From Micromonospora sp. HNM0581 (GTDB taxonomy: Bacteria > Actinomycetota > Actinomycetes > Mycobacteriales > Micromonosporaceae), in NCBI RefSeq assembly GCF_012726175.1, contig NZ_JAASAD010000003.1, forward strand, positions 248,001 through 312,000: a DNA stretch of 64,000 bases, read 5' to 3'. Positions 15,846 to 25,140 of the stretch are shown here, one piece after another. The notes under the pieces were generated by a model. That model saw only the letters and a list, made by a program, of their open reading frames with translations, did not search any database and was not told where the DNA came from. The position numbers were made by a program, and so were the translations under genes. The number at the start of each line of letters is the position of its first letter. Position 1 is the stretch's first letter.

Positions 15846-17591
15846 TCAGCGGCCGAGCCGGCGGCGGACCATGCCGACCACCTCGGTGATCTCGGATATC
15901 CGCAGCACCGTCGCCAGGCCGAGGTAGGTACCACCGATGGCCGCGCCACCGACCAGCAGCTGCACCATCGCCTCCCACCACGTCGGCGTGTCGCCGCCGG
16001 GTAGGAGGATGATCACCAGCAGGCCCACCAACGCGGCGCCCACGGCGGCGACGCCCACCCGGCCGAGGGTACGCAGGATCTCTCCCAGCCCGATCCGACC
16101 CACCCTGGGGCGCAGCAGCCAGGCCGAGGCCGTGGCGGCGGCCAGGTAGGAGACGGTATTGCCGATCATCATCCCGGCACCCGTGAAGCTCGGAGCGAAC
16201 AGCAGGAAGAGCGCGATCTGCACCCCGACCCGCAGCGCCACCACCGGAATGTTGATCAGCGCCGGCAGCCGGGTGTCGGGCAGCGCGTAGAAGGCGAAGG
16301 TGAAAAGTTGACTGATCGCGAACGGGACCAACCCGATCGCGGCGACCAGCAGCACCGTCGAGGTGGCGACCGCGTTGTCCGCGGAGAAGGCCCCGTAGCG
16401 GAAGACCACCACCGAGATCGGGGTGGCCAGGACCGCGTAGCAGACGGCGATCGGAGCGAGTACGGCGCTTACCGTTCGCGTACCCCGGCTCAGGTCACTT
16501 GTGAAGTCGAGGAAGCGGCCGTCGGCCGCAGCGGAACTCATCCGGGGCATCAGCGCGGTGATGATCGAGACCGCGATGATGCCGTGCGCCATCATCAGCA
16601 GCAGGAAGACGTTGTTGTAGATCAGCAGGCCGGCGTTCTCCTCGCCCGCCGCCCGGGTGAGCAGGTTGACCACCACGAAGAGGCCGAGCTGGTTGACCGC
16701 CACGTAGCAGAACATCCAACCGCCGAGCCGGGCCAGCTCGCGTAGCCCGAGTTCCCGGAAGTCGAACCGCAGTTTCCAGCGGAAACCGACCTTGCGCAGC
16801 GCCGGCAGCAGTCCGGCTGCCTGTACCGCGACACCGAGCAGCGTCCCGCCACCGATCAGCAGGACCTGGTCCAGCTCAACATCGGCGGGCTGCCGGGCCT
16901 GGGCACCGAACACGACGATGTACGTGCCGAACGTGGCGATAGCGACCAAATTGTTCAGGATGGGTGCCCACATCGGTGCCGCGAAATGGCCCCGGGTGTT
17001 CAGGATGGCGGCGATCAACGCGCTGATGCCGGTGAAGAAGAGCATCGGCAGCATCAGGTACGACAGCCGGGTGACCAGGCCCGTGTATTCGGGGTCTTTG
17101 CCGCTGGCGTAGAGGCTGGTGAGTACCGAGGCTCCGCTCACCGCGATCAGCACGGTCACGGCCAGTGCGATCACCGCCAGGGTCAACAACCGCTGCGCGT
17201 ACGCCTGGCCACGGTCCGGGTCCTGCTTGCTCCGGCGGATCAGCACCGGGATGAGCACGCTGGTCAGGATGCCACCGAGCAGGAATTCGTACACCTGCTG
17301 TGGCAGGAACATGGCGGTGGTGAAGACGTTGCCGATCAGGTTGCCGAGGGCGGCACCGATCATGAGGTTGCGGAGGAAACCCGTACCGCGACTGACCAGA
17401 CTGCCGATGGCCATGATCGCGCTGTTGGCGGCGACGCTGCTCTCGGCCACCTGTTCCTGAGGCGGCGCGACCGCCTCGGCTGCGGGCTGGTTGAGCGGTT
17501 CGGCGGAGATGAATGTGGCTCCGTCACCGGGCCAGCCGCCGGGCGCACCGCCCTGCTGGGCGTTCGCGCTGCGGTAGAGCCCGCCGCTCAT
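15846..17591 (-). CDS. murJ: Lipid II flippase MurJ (MviN)
   Basis: 581 residues with many hydrophobic helices; the family has 14. After a ~65-residue disordered N-terminus comes the family motif NSAIMAIGSLVSRGTGFLRN, then RRSKQDPDRGQAYAQRLLTL and FYALPDTRLPALINIPVVA. MurJ exports lipid-linked peptidoglycan precursor across the membrane. The ATG start has GGAGG 5 bases upstream, and the first 16 codons of the longer frame are not conserved. Unlike the mycobacterial protein it ends after the membrane domain; the pseudokinase is the next gene downstream. It diverges from the CCA-adding enzyme gene across 126 bases. Confidence 0.95.
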   Translation of the reverse strand: MSGGLYRSANAQQGGAPGGWPGDGATFISAEPLNQPAAEAVAPPQEQVAESSVAANSAIMAIGSLVSRGTGFLRNLMIGAALGNLIGNVFTTAMFLPQQVYEFLLGGILTSVLIPVLIRRSKQDPDRGQAYAQRLLTLAVIALAVTVLIAVSGASVLTSLYASGKDPEYTGLVTRLSYLMLPMLFFTGISALIAAILNTRGHFAAPMWAPILNNLVAIATFGTYIVVFGAQARQPADVELDQVLLIGGGTLLGVAVQAAGLLPALRKVGFRWKLRFDFRELGLRELARLGGWMFCYVAVNQLGLFVVVNLLTRAAGEENAGLLIYNNVFLLLMMAHGIIAVSIITALMPRMSSAAADGRFLDFTSDLSRGTRTVSAVLAPIAVCYAVLATPISVVVFRYGAFSADNAVATSTVLLVAAIGLVPFAISQLFTFAFYALPDTRLPALINIPVVALRVGVQIALFLLFAPSFTGAGMMIGNTVSYLAAATASAWLLRPRVGRIGLGEILRTLGRVGVAAVGAALVGLLVIILLPGGDTPTWWEAMVQLLVGGAAIGGTYLGLATVLRISEITEVVGMVRRRLGR

Positions 17592-17717
17592 CTGCTCCTC
17601 CAAGGGGTACGCCGGAGCCGGCACCGGCCCGCACGCCACAGAACCTTAGTCAACCCCGGCCCGTTACCCGCGCCCGGCGGAGGCAATGCCGGTCAGGACC
17701 GATAGGCTGCGGATCCG

Positions 17718-19178
17718 ATGTCCGAAGCCGCCGCATTCCACGCCACCGACCGCCGCGATCTCACCGCCGCGCAGCGCAACGCCGTCGCCGAACTGCTCCG
17801 GGTCTCCCCGGTCGCCGATGAGTTGGGTCGCAGGTTCGCCGCCGCCGGTCACGAACTACACCTCGTGGGCGGCTCCGTACGCGACGCCCTGCTCGGCCGG
17901 CTCGGTGAGGATCTCGACTTCTGCACCGACGCCCACCCGGACCAGACCCTCGACATCGTGCGGGGCTGGGCCGAGGCGATCTGGGAGACAGGTCGCGAGT
18001 TCGGCACCATCGGCTGCCAGCGCGGCGGTCTGCGGCTGGAGATCACCACCTTCCGCGCCGAGTCGTACGACCAGGTCAGCCGCAATCCGGTGGTCGCCTA
18101 CGGCACCAGCCTGGTAGAGGATCTACGACGGCGGGACTTCACCGTCAACGCGATGGCCGTGAGTGTCCCCGAGCACCGGTTCACCGACCCGTACGGCGGA
18201 CTGGCCGACCTGGCTGCGAAGATCGTCCGTACCCCGGGCACGCCCGCCGAGTCGTTCGGCGACGACCCGCTGCGCATGCTGCGGGCCGCCCGCTTCGCCG
18301 CGCAGCTACGCTTCGCGGTGCACCCGGACGTTCGAGCGGCGATGACCAGGATGGCGACCGACCTGGATCGGATCACCGCCGAGCGGATCCGCGACGAATT
18401 CACCAAGCTGCTCTGTGGCGCAGATCCGATCGCCGGCCTGCGGCTGCTTGTCGACACCGGGCTTGCCGAGCGCTTCCTGCCGGAGCTGACCGGGCTGAAG
18501 CTGGAAATCGACGAGCACGCCCAGCACAAGGACGTCTACGAGCACACCCTCACCGTGGTCGGTAACGCCGTCTCGTACGAGCAGGACGGACCGGACTTCA
18601 TCCTCCGGATGGCGGCTCTCATGCACGACGTGGGCAAGCCGGCGACGAAGGCGACCGGCCCGGACGGGCGGGTCAGCTTCCACCACCACGAGGTGGTCGG
18701 CGCCCGGATGACGAAGGTACGGATGAAGGCCATGCGCTACCCGAAGGACGTGACCGCCAAGGTGACTGCCCTGGTCGCGCTGCACCTGCGTTTCTACGGC
18801 TACGGTCGGGGCGAGTGGACCGACTCGGCGGTGCGCCGCTACGTCACCGATGCCGGTGACCTGCTGCCCCGGCTGCACAAGCTGACTCGCTCGGACTGCA
18901 CCACCCGCAACCGGCGGAAGGCAGCCCAACTGGCGGCGGACTATGACGCCCTGGAGGAGCGGATCGCCCGGATCGCCGCCGAGGAAGATCTGGCCCAGGT
19001 CCGACCCGACCTGGACGGTAACGCGATCATGGAGCTGCTGGGGGTGCCGCCCGGTCCGGTGGTGGGACGCGCTTGGAAACACCTGAAGGACCTGCGGCTG
19101 GAGCGCGGACCGTTGGACCGCGACACGGCTGAGGCGGAGCTGCTGCGCTGGGCCCGCGAAGAGGGCGTCCGCGACTGA
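17718..19178 (+). CDS. cca: CCA-adding tRNA nucleotidyltransferase
   Basis: 486 residues. The nucleotidyltransferase head has LHLVGGSVRDALLGRLGEDL followed by the DxD of LDFCTD, at about residues 45-75. RRRDFTVNAMAV and GDDPLRMLRAARFAAQL are the conserved neck motifs. A C-terminal HD domain is seen at MAALMHDVGKPAT. It adds or repairs the 3' CCA of tRNA. Counterpart of Rv3907c (annotated pcnA). It stands divergent to murJ, as in M. tuberculosis, but the MutT gene that lies between them there is absent here. Confidence 0.95.
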   Translation: MSEAAAFHATDRRDLTAAQRNAVAELLRVSPVADELGRRFAAAGHELHLVGGSVRDALLGRLGEDLDFCTDAHPDQTLDIVRGWAEAIWETGREFGTIGCQRGGLRLEITTFRAESYDQVSRNPVVAYGTSLVEDLRRRDFTVNAMAVSVPEHRFTDPYGGLADLAAKIVRTPGTPAESFGDDPLRMLRAARFAAQLRFAVHPDVRAAMTRMATDLDRITAERIRDEFTKLLCGADPIAGLRLLVDTGLAERFLPELTGLKLEIDEHAQHKDVYEHTLTVVGNAVSYEQDGPDFILRMAALMHDVGKPATKATGPDGRVSFHHHEVVGARMTKVRMKAMRYPKDVTAKVTALVALHLRFYGYGRGEWTDSAVRRYVTDAGDLLPRLHKLTRSDCTTRNRRKAAQLAADYDALEERIARIAAEEDLAQVRPDLDGNAIMELLGVPPGPVVGRAWKHLKDLRLERGPLDRDTAEAELLRWAREEGVRD

Positions 19179-19200
19179 CCTACCGGGCGGTCCCGGCTCG

Positions 19201-19398
19201 ACGGCCGACGAGACTTCCCGGCGGGCGGTGGCGGAGCTGCGTGCGTACTTCGCTGGGGATCTGACCGACTTCGAGGTGCCGGTGACGGTGCCGCGTGGCT
19301 CCGGTTTCGAGCGGGCGGTGTGGCGGGAGATGACCCGCGTCCCGTACGGGGAGACTCTCACCTACGGTGAGGTGGCCCGGCGGACGGCGAGGGCCGGG
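19201..19398 (+). pseudogene. Remnant of O6-methylguanine-DNA methyltransferase gene
   Basis: About 60 codons resemble the middle of an MGMT (Ogt): RRAVAELRAYFAGDLTDFEV, then GSGFERAVWREMTRVPYGET and LTYGEVARR. The N-terminal domain is missing and the reading frame runs back into the cca gene with no start. The active-site PCHRV segment is also missing. The frame instead enters the hairpin that ends ino1 and continues antisense to ino1. The repair function is therefore lost. A GTG at 19228 opens a longer frame, but that part after 19400 is only the antisense of ino1. Confidence 0.8.
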
Positions 19399-19421
19399 TC
19401 CGTGCGGACCCGGCCCTCGCC
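19386..19421 (-). terminator. Terminator after ino1
   Basis: Perfect 17-base inverted repeat (GGCGAGGGCCGGGTCCG and its complement), about 22 bases after the ino1 stop. It overlaps the decayed end of the MGMT remnant. There is no T run, as often in actinobacteria. Confidence 0.82.
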
Positions 19422-19443
19422 GGTGCTGTTCGTGGTCGACGTG

Positions 19444-20523
19444 TCAGCGCTCGACCTCACCGGCGATGAACGCCTCGACGGCGGCGTGCGCGTCGTGGTC
19501 GGCGTACTGCACGGGCGGGGACTTCATGAAGTACGACGAGGCCGACAGGATCGGGCCGCCGATCTTCCGGTCCAGTGCGATCTTCGCAGCCCGGACGGCG
19601 TCGATGATGACGCCGGCCGAGTTCGGCGAGTCCCACACCTCCAGCTTCAGCTCGGCGTTGAGTGGGGTGTCGCCGAACGAGCGGCCCTCCAGGCGGATGT
19701 ACGCCCACTTGCGGTCGTCCAGCCACGGCACGTGGTCGGACGGGCCGATGTGCACGTCGCTCTTGGTCATCTCGTGCGGCACCTGGGAGGTCACCGACTG
19801 GGTCTTCGAGATCTTCTTCGAGACCAGTCGGTTGCGCTCCAGCATGTTCATGAAGTCCATGTTGCCGCCGAAGTTGAGCTGGTACGTGCGCAGCAGCTCG
19901 ACCCCCCGGTCCTCGAAGAGCTTCGCTAGCGCACGGTGCACGATGGTGGCGCCGACCTGGCTCTTGATGTCGTCGCCGACGATTGGCAGGCCCGCGTCGG
20001 TGAACTTCTGCGCCCACTCGGGGTCGGAGGCGATGAAGACCGGCAGTGCGTTGACGAACGCGCAGCCGGCGTCGATCGCGGCCTGGGCGTAGAACTTGTC
20101 GGCCTGCTCCGAGCCGACCGGCAGGTACGAGACGACCACATCGACCTGCGCGTCGCGTAGTGCCCTGGCCACGTCGACAGGCGTGGCGTCCGACTCCTCG
20201 ACGATCTCGCGGTAGTACTGGCCGAGGCCGTCGAAGGTCGGGCCACGCTGCACGGTGACGCCGGTCGGCGGCACGTCGCAGAGTTTGATGGTGTTGTTCT
20301 CGCTGGCGACGATCGCCTCCGCGAGGTCCATGCCCACCTTCTTGGCGTCGACATCGAACGCCGCGACGAACTGCACGTCAGAGACGTGGTAGTCGCCGAA
20401 GGTGACGTGCATGAGACCCGGGACGCGGTCGTTGGGGTCGGCATTCCGGTAGTACTCGACGCCCTGTACCAGGGACGAGGCGCAGTTACCCACACCGACG
20501 ATGGCGACGCGGACGGAGCCCAT
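19444..20523 (-). CDS. ino1: Inositol-3-phosphate synthase
   Basis: 359 residues. The NAD-binding motif [20 protein letters not shown] is at the N-terminus, and the catalytic regions include [30 protein letters not shown] and [14 protein letters not shown]. Reaction: glucose-6-phosphate to L-myo-inositol-1-phosphate, the first step to phosphatidylinositol, PIMs and mycothiol. The start ATG has AGAAGGAGG about 9 bases upstream; an earlier ATG 27 bases upstream lacks such a site. A PadR gene 23 bases upstream forms a likely operon, matching Rv0047c-Rv0046c of M. tuberculosis. Confidence 0.96.
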   Translation of the reverse strand: MGSVRVAIVGVGNCASSLVQGVEYYRNADPNDRVPGLMHVTFGDYHVSDVQFVAAFDVDAKKVGMDLAEAIVASENNTIKLCDVPPTGVTVQRGPTFDGLGQYYREIVEESDATPVDVARALRDAQVDVVVSYLPVGSEQADKFYAQAAIDAGCAFVNALPVFIASDPEWAQKFTDAGLPIVGDDIKSQVGATIVHRALAKLFEDRGVELLRTYQLNFGGNMDFMNMLERNRLVSKKISKTQSVTSQVPHEMTKSDVHIGPSDHVPWLDDRKWAYIRLEGRSFGDTPLNAELKLEVWDSPNSAGVIIDAVRAAKIALDRKIGGPILSASSYFMKSPPVQYADHDAHAAVEAFIAGEVER

Positions 20524-20546
20524 CGCGTGTGCCTCCTTCTTCTTTG

Positions 20547-21185
20547 TCACGGCCGCTCTGTCCTGGTCTCACCAGGCGGAGGCGGGCTTTTGTCTTGTCG
20601 TGGGCCGCCGGCCGTCCCGTCAACCGGGACCGTCGGGGCACGGCCGGAGCGCTCATTGGCGATGAGCTCCTCCAGCCAGCGGACCTCACGCTCACAGGCC
20701 TCCAGGCCGTGGCGCTGCAGCTCCAGGGTGTACGCGTCGAGGCGCTCGGCCGCCCGGCCCAGCATGTCGCGAAGGCCCTCGCGACGTTCCTCGATCGTGC
20801 GGCGGCGACCTTCCAGAATGCGGAGTCGGGTCGCCCGGTCGGTTCGGGAGAAGAACGCGAAGTGCACACCGAAGCCGGTGTCGCCGTATGTTTCCGGCCC
20901 GGTCTGTGCGATGAGCTGGGCGAAGCGCTCTTTTCCTTCCGCGGTGATGGTGTAGACCACCCGACCTCGTCGGCTGGTCAGCGCGGGAACCTCCTCGGCG
21001 GTGGCGGGTGTCTCGTCGGCCTCGGTGATCCATCCCGCCGCCTGCAGCCGGCGCAGGGTCGGATAGAGCGAGCCGTAACTGATGGCGGCGCGGATCGCCC
21101 CGAGCTTGGCGGTGAGCTCCTTACGTAGCTCGTAGCCGTGCATCGGTGCCTCCTGCAACAGGCCGAGGATGGCGAGTTCGAGCAC
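20547..21185 (-). CDS. PadR-family transcriptional regulator
   Basis: 212 residues. The winged helix has [20 protein letters not shown] and [20 protein letters not shown], followed by the beta-wing [20 protein letters not shown] and a C-terminal helical region with long coiled-coil potential ([18 protein letters not shown]). PadR proteins repress and usually also autoregulate. The GTG start is chosen from GGGAGGGTGG just upstream and from where homology begins. A perfect 10-base inverted repeat lies 45 bases upstream of the start. ino1 follows in the same operon, so this gene probably controls inositol synthesis in response to an unknown signal. Confidence 0.9.
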   Translation of the reverse strand: MLELAILGLLQEAPMHGYELRKELTAKLGAIRAAISYGSLYPTLRRLQAAGWITEADETPATAEEVPALTSRRGRVVYTITAEGKERFAQLIAQTGPETYGDTGFGVHFAFFSRTDRATRLRILEGRRRTIEERREGLRDMLGRAAERLDAYTLELQRHGLEACEREVRWLEELIANERSGRAPTVPVDGTAGGPRQDKSPPPPGETRTERP

Positions 21186-21229
21186 CGGCCACCCTCCCTT
21201 TACCCTGTGCGTGGAGCGCCAACCACCAC

Positions 21230-21250
21230 GATGTATCGGACCGATACATC
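21230..21250. promoter_or_regulatory. Likely PadR operator
   Basis: GATGTATCGG-A-CCGATACATC: two perfect 10-base arms around one base. The ATGTAT/ATACAT ends resemble published PadR-type operators. It lies between the divergent padR (start 21185) and DUF5318 (start 21360) genes, where it could control padR-ino1 and possibly the other direction. Binding is inferred. Confidence 0.75.
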
Positions 21251-21359
21251 GCACCGTAGCCTCTCGTTCCAGTCTGGGCAAACTCCCGATGCGATGTGTC
21301 CCAGTCACGGATCGTCACGGTGGTCGCCTCGCCAGAACAGACCGCGTACCCTTTCCCGC

Positions 21360-21821
21360 ATGCGTACGCAGCGCCAGGTCGTCGACTACTCGCTTCGAAA
21401 GCGAGCGGCGCTGCGTGAACTTCTCGCCGGCCGAGCCGGCACCTATGACCTGTGCGATGCGTCGCCCTACCTGAAGAACGCGGCTCGGTTCCACGGCGAG
21501 CCCACCGAGGAGCGGTGTCCGATCTGCCGCAGCGAGAACCTCACCCGGGTCCACTACATTTACGGAGACGAACTCAAGCAGTCGGCCGGCCAAGCCCGTA
21601 GTGTGGCGGAGCTGGCCATGTTGGCGATGACGCTGCGTGAGTTCCAGGTCTTCGTGGTGGAGGTGTGCCTCGGCTGCGACTGGAACCATCTCGTCGAGCA
21701 GTACCTGCTCGGGCGGGATGGTCTGACCGGCGTCGTCGACGACGACCCGGAGCACGGTGAGGCGAGTGGCATGACCGCCGACGGAACGGGTGTGCGGCGA
21801 AGGCGAGAGGCGCGACAGTGA
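21360..21821 (+). CDS. DUF5318 zinc-ribbon protein
   Basis: 153 residues. Two CxxC pairs (ERCPICRSENLTRVHYIYGD and EVCLGCDWNHL, about residues 52-65 and 102-107) suggest a zinc ribbon. The family is confined to actinobacteria and lies next to ponA, as Rv0049 in M. tuberculosis. Function unknown. The ATG start is placed where homology begins (MRTQRQVVDYSLRKR); a longer frame overlaps the padR side. The C-terminus is charged and variable. Confidence 0.85.
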   Translation: MRTQRQVVDYSLRKRAALRELLAGRAGTYDLCDASPYLKNAARFHGEPTEERCPICRSENLTRVHYIYGDELKQSAGQARSVAELAMLAMTLREFQVFVVEVCLGCDWNHLVEQYLLGRDGLTGVVDDDPEHGEASGMTADGTGVRRRREARQ

Positions 21822-22017
21822 TTCGAGCTCGATCGGCCAGCCCCGGTCGCGTGCAACGCGGATGGGGCGACCGACAGCTTGTAGGTCTGAATAGTCCGAT
21901 TGATGCGGATCTGGCACTGGTGCCACGACACCCCCGTGTCGGGTGCCCAGGTGTCACAACTCACGGCAAACCGGTGGCGGCGCGACCGCGCCCCACCGCG
22001 ACGGCAGGGTGTGAGGA

Positions 22018-24891
22018 ATGAACTCGTACGGCGATCCCAGATCCTCGCGCGGCCAGGGCTGGATTCCCGGCCAGGACGACTCGGGGCAGGCGGACGACGC
22101 GTACCGCCGCCCGGATGGTGAACCGCGCGGAGTCAACTGGTCGACCGGGCCGCAGACACCCGGCCCGTCGGCCCGCGCCTCGGTCGGCGGACGCGCCTCG
22201 GTCGGCGGTTCGGCGACCGTTCCGCCGCCGACCGGCGCCGCCGGGGCGGCACCGGTCAACCGGCCCGGCTCCGGTCGCGCGTCGGTGCCGGTTTCACCGG
22301 CCGGCCCCGGCCGTGCCTCGGTGCCGGTCTCGCCAGCCGCCCCGGGCCGTGCCTCGGTGCCGGTCACACCCACACCGGGTCGCGCCGGCCGTGCGTCGGT
22401 GCCGGTTTCACCGGCCGGCCCGGGTCGCGCCTCGGTCGGTGCCGCAGCTGTGGGCGCGGCATCGGCCGGTCGGGCCAGTGTCGGCTCGGCGTCCGTAGCC
22501 GGTGTCGGCGGTCGCGCCGCAGTGGCCCGGGCAAGCGTCGGCGGACCCGGCGGACCTGGCGGACCCGGCGGACCGGCCGGGTTCGGTCGAGGTGGCCGGG
22601 ACGCGGGTGCGGCAGCCCGGGCCCGTAAGCGTAAGCGAATGAACATGCTGATCGCTGGATTCGCGGTGTTCATCATGCTGGCCGGCATCGGCGTGGTCGG
22701 GTTCACCTACTACTCGACGAACGTGGTGCTGCCCAAGGAGATCCCGCTGCCGCTGTCCACCGAGGTCTACGCCAAGGACGGCAAGACCCTCGTGGCCAAG
22801 CTCGGCAACGAGAACCGCACTTTCGTCACCATCAACGACATTCCGCAGCATGTGCGCGACGCCGTCGCCGCCGCTGAGGACCGGAACTTCTACCGGCACT
22901 CGGGCGTCGACTACAAGGGCATCGCCCGGGCCGCCTGGAACAACCTCTCCGGCGGTGACAAGCAGGGTGCCTCGACGATCACCCAGCAGTACGCCCGCAA
23001 CGCCTACGAGAACCTTCAGGACGACAGCTACGCGCGGAAGGTGAAGGAGGCGATCCTCGCCTCGAAGCTGAACGACAACTTCACCAAAGACCAGATCATG
23101 GAGAACTACCTCAACGTGATCTACTTCGGCCGTGGCGCGTACGGCGTCGAGGCGGCGGCCCAGACGTACTTCAACACCACCGCCAAGAAGCTGACAGTGG
23201 CGCAGGGCGCGGTGCTCGCCGCGTTGATCAAGCAGCCCGAGCCCAGCGCCACCCACCAGGGCTTCGACCCGGACGTCAACGAGGTCGACGCGAAGTCCCG
23301 GTGGGAGTACGTCATCAGCGGGATGGTCGAGGAGGGCTGGCTGAACACCCCGGACACGCCGGAGCGACCGACCGAATACCCGAAGGTCCAGAAGTCGAAG
23401 GAGAACAACGGCTTCGGCGTCGCCACTCCCAAGGGCAACGTCATCAACTATGTCCGCAAGGAGATGGCTGAGTGGGGCATCTGTACCGAGTCCGGGGAAC
23501 CAGACAAGCCCACCTGCGTCAATGAACTGCGTGAGGGTGGGTACCGGATCACCACCACCATCGACCCGAAGATGCAGAAGGCGTTGGAGGAGGCGGCTCA
23601 GCCGGACCGCAAGGGCTCGGTGCTCAGCCCGCAACCCGACAACCTGATGGCGGCGGTGGTCTCCGTCGACCCGAAGACCGGGCGGGTGCTCGCCTACTAC
23701 GGCGGCGACAGCGGCGCGGACTTCGACTACGCCGGCCTGAACACCAACCAGAACGGTGACCTCGTCGGCGGGCATCCGCCCGGCTCGTCGTTCAAGGTCT
23801 ACACCCTGGCCGCGGCGATCGACGCCGGCATCTCGGTGAAGTCGCGCTGGGACTCGACCCCGTTCAAGCCTGAGGGCAGTGACTACGAGGTCCAGAACGC
23901 GGGCCGGAACGCCAGCTGCGGCAAGAACTGCACCCTGCAGGAGTCGACGGTGCAGTCGTACAACGTGCCGTTCTTCCACCTGACCGAAGAGATCGGTGAG
24001 GCGAAGGTCATCGACATGGCCCGCCGAGCCGGCATCCGCACCATGTGGACCGTGGACCCACCTGAGCCGTACGACCTGACCAAGCATGAGCCCGAGGACC
24101 TCGGACGCAAGAAGTTCGACCGGGTGATTGGTTACGGCCAGTACCCGATCACCGTGCTGGACCACGCCAACGGCTTGGCCACCCTCGCCAACCAGGGCAA
24201 GTACAACAAGGCGCACTTCGTCCGGACGGTGGAGAAGCAGAACAAGGCCACCGGTGAATGGGAAAAGGTGAGCGGCACCGGCGAGAAGCTCAAGCCGCAG
24301 CAGGTGATCCGACCGGAGGTGGCCGACGAGGTGACCGCCGTGCTCAAGGAGATCCCCGGCAAGAACAACGCCAACCTGGTGAGTCGCGAGGCTGCCGGCA
24401 AGACCGGAACCTGGGAGTACAACGGCACTCCGCGTAACGCCCACGCTTGGATGGTCGGCTACGACGAGAACGTGGCCACCGCCGTCTGGATCGGCAGCCG
24501 TGACCCGAAGAAACCGACGATCGTCGACAACAACGGCAAGGACATCGGTGGTGGCAGCTTCCCGGCCGCGCTGTGGAAGCGGTACATGGACGACGCACTG
24601 AAGGGCTACGACCCGTCCGACCTGCCCGACGTCAGCGGTGTTGGCGACCAGGACGCCGGCAACGGCGAGGCACCCGCGCCGCCGCCCACGTCGGACGGCG
24701 ACAACCAGCAGGATTGCAACCCGCTCGACTTCTTCTGCCAGATCACCGGTGGTGGCAACAACCGCGGGGACGATGGGGGGAACGACGGCAGGAACGACGG
24801 CGACAACGATTCCAATCAATCCGAGGATGACCAACGGTCGGGTGGTGGAGGCGGCGGTTTGCCGTTGCCTAGAGCGACATTGCGGGAGTAG
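22018..24891 (+). CDS. ponA: Bifunctional penicillin-binding protein (PonA-type class A PBP)
   Basis: 957 residues. A ~207-residue cytoplasmic tail rich in RASV repeats and GGP triplets precedes a signal-anchor helix at about 208-231. The GT51 glycosyltransferase domain spans about 250-420 (AAAEDRNFYRHSGVDYKG, GASTITQQYARN, MENYLNVIYFGRGAYGVEAA). The transpeptidase domain has the SxxK serine in GHPPGSSFKVYTLA, SxN in QSYNVPF and KTGT in AAGKTGTWEY. The C-terminal ~90 residues are Gly/Asp/Asn-rich. It polymerises and cross-links peptidoglycan outside the membrane. Position and partners match ponA1 (Rv0050). It is longer than most class A PBPs because of the N-terminal tail. Confidence 0.95.
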   Translation: MNSYGDPRSSRGQGWIPGQDDSGQADDAYRRPDGEPRGVNWSTGPQTPGPSARASVGGRASVGGSATVPPPTGAAGAAPVNRPGSGRASVPVSPAGPGRASVPVSPAAPGRASVPVTPTPGRAGRASVPVSPAGPGRASVGAAAVGAASAGRASVGSASVAGVGGRAAVARASVGGPGGPGGPGGPAGFGRGGRDAGAAARARKRKRMNMLIAGFAVFIMLAGIGVVGFTYYSTNVVLPKEIPLPLSTEVYAKDGKTLVAKLGNENRTFVTINDIPQHVRDAVAAAEDRNFYRHSGVDYKGIARAAWNNLSGGDKQGASTITQQYARNAYENLQDDSYARKVKEAILASKLNDNFTKDQIMENYLNVIYFGRGAYGVEAAAQTYFNTTAKKLTVAQGAVLAALIKQPEPSATHQGFDPDVNEVDAKSRWEYVISGMVEEGWLNTPDTPERPTEYPKVQKSKENNGFGVATPKGNVINYVRKEMAEWGICTESGEPDKPTCVNELREGGYRITTTIDPKMQKALEEAAQPDRKGSVLSPQPDNLMAAVVSVDPKTGRVLAYYGGDSGADFDYAGLNTNQNGDLVGGHPPGSSFKVYTLAAAIDAGISVKSRWDSTPFKPEGSDYEVQNAGRNASCGKNCTLQESTVQSYNVPFFHLTEEIGEAKVIDMARRAGIRTMWTVDPPEPYDLTKHEPEDLGRKKFDRVIGYGQYPITVLDHANGLATLANQGKYNKAHFVRTVEKQNKATGEWEKVSGTGEKLKPQQVIRPEVADEVTAVLKEIPGKNNANLVSREAAGKTGTWEYNGTPRNAHAWMVGYDENVATAVWIGSRDPKKPTIVDNNGKDIGGGSFPAALWKRYMDDALKGYDPSDLPDVSGVGDQDAGNGEAPAPPPTSDGDNQQDCNPLDFFCQITGGGNNRGDDGGNDGRNDGDNDSNQSEDDQRSGGGGGGLPLPRATLRE
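22174..22539 (+). repeat. RASV repeat region in the cytoplasmic tail of the PBP
   Basis: Nine copies of the tetrapeptide RASV, four of them in the larger unit RASVPVSPAGPG or a near variant of it. The DNA shows imperfect direct repeats of about 36-42 bases. It is in a region with no fold, followed by GGP triplets. Such arrays change length readily, and every copy offers a Ser after an Arg. Confidence 0.85.
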
Positions 24892-24902
24892 CTTCCGCTT
24901 CG

Positions 24903-24939
24903 ACGATGGGCGGCCGGCGAATCTCCGGCCGCCCATCGT
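24903..24939 (+). terminator. Terminator after ponA
   Basis: Perfect 15-base inverted repeat (ACGATGGGCGGCCGG and its complement) around a 7-base loop, 12 bases after the ponA stop. No T run. Confidence 0.85.
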
Positions 24940-25140
24940 GCTCTCCAGTTGCGGTACGTCCATGTTTCCGGTGCTCGGCAGTACTGCGGCGTGCCGCATC
25001 TGACGAGCGACGAGCGTTGGTCAACGAGCGTCGCTCGGCGGTCCAGAGGCTGACGTGCCGACGTGACAGGCGGAAGCACCTCAGGAATCGCTGTGGTTTC
25101 GGCTTCAACGCTGTCGCCGGATACGGCAGGATGCACGGTC

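Noticed and set aside
19228..19929. 233-codon frame as an MGMT-type gene
   Set aside because: Only the first ~57 codons are MGMT-like; the rest is antisense to ino1 and no active-site Cys exists, so it is treated as a remnant.
22408..24999. 863-codon open frame on the minus strand through the PBP gene
   Set aside because: It is the antisense of a clear PBP gene in high-GC DNA, where stop codons are rare; its sequence has no recognisable domain.
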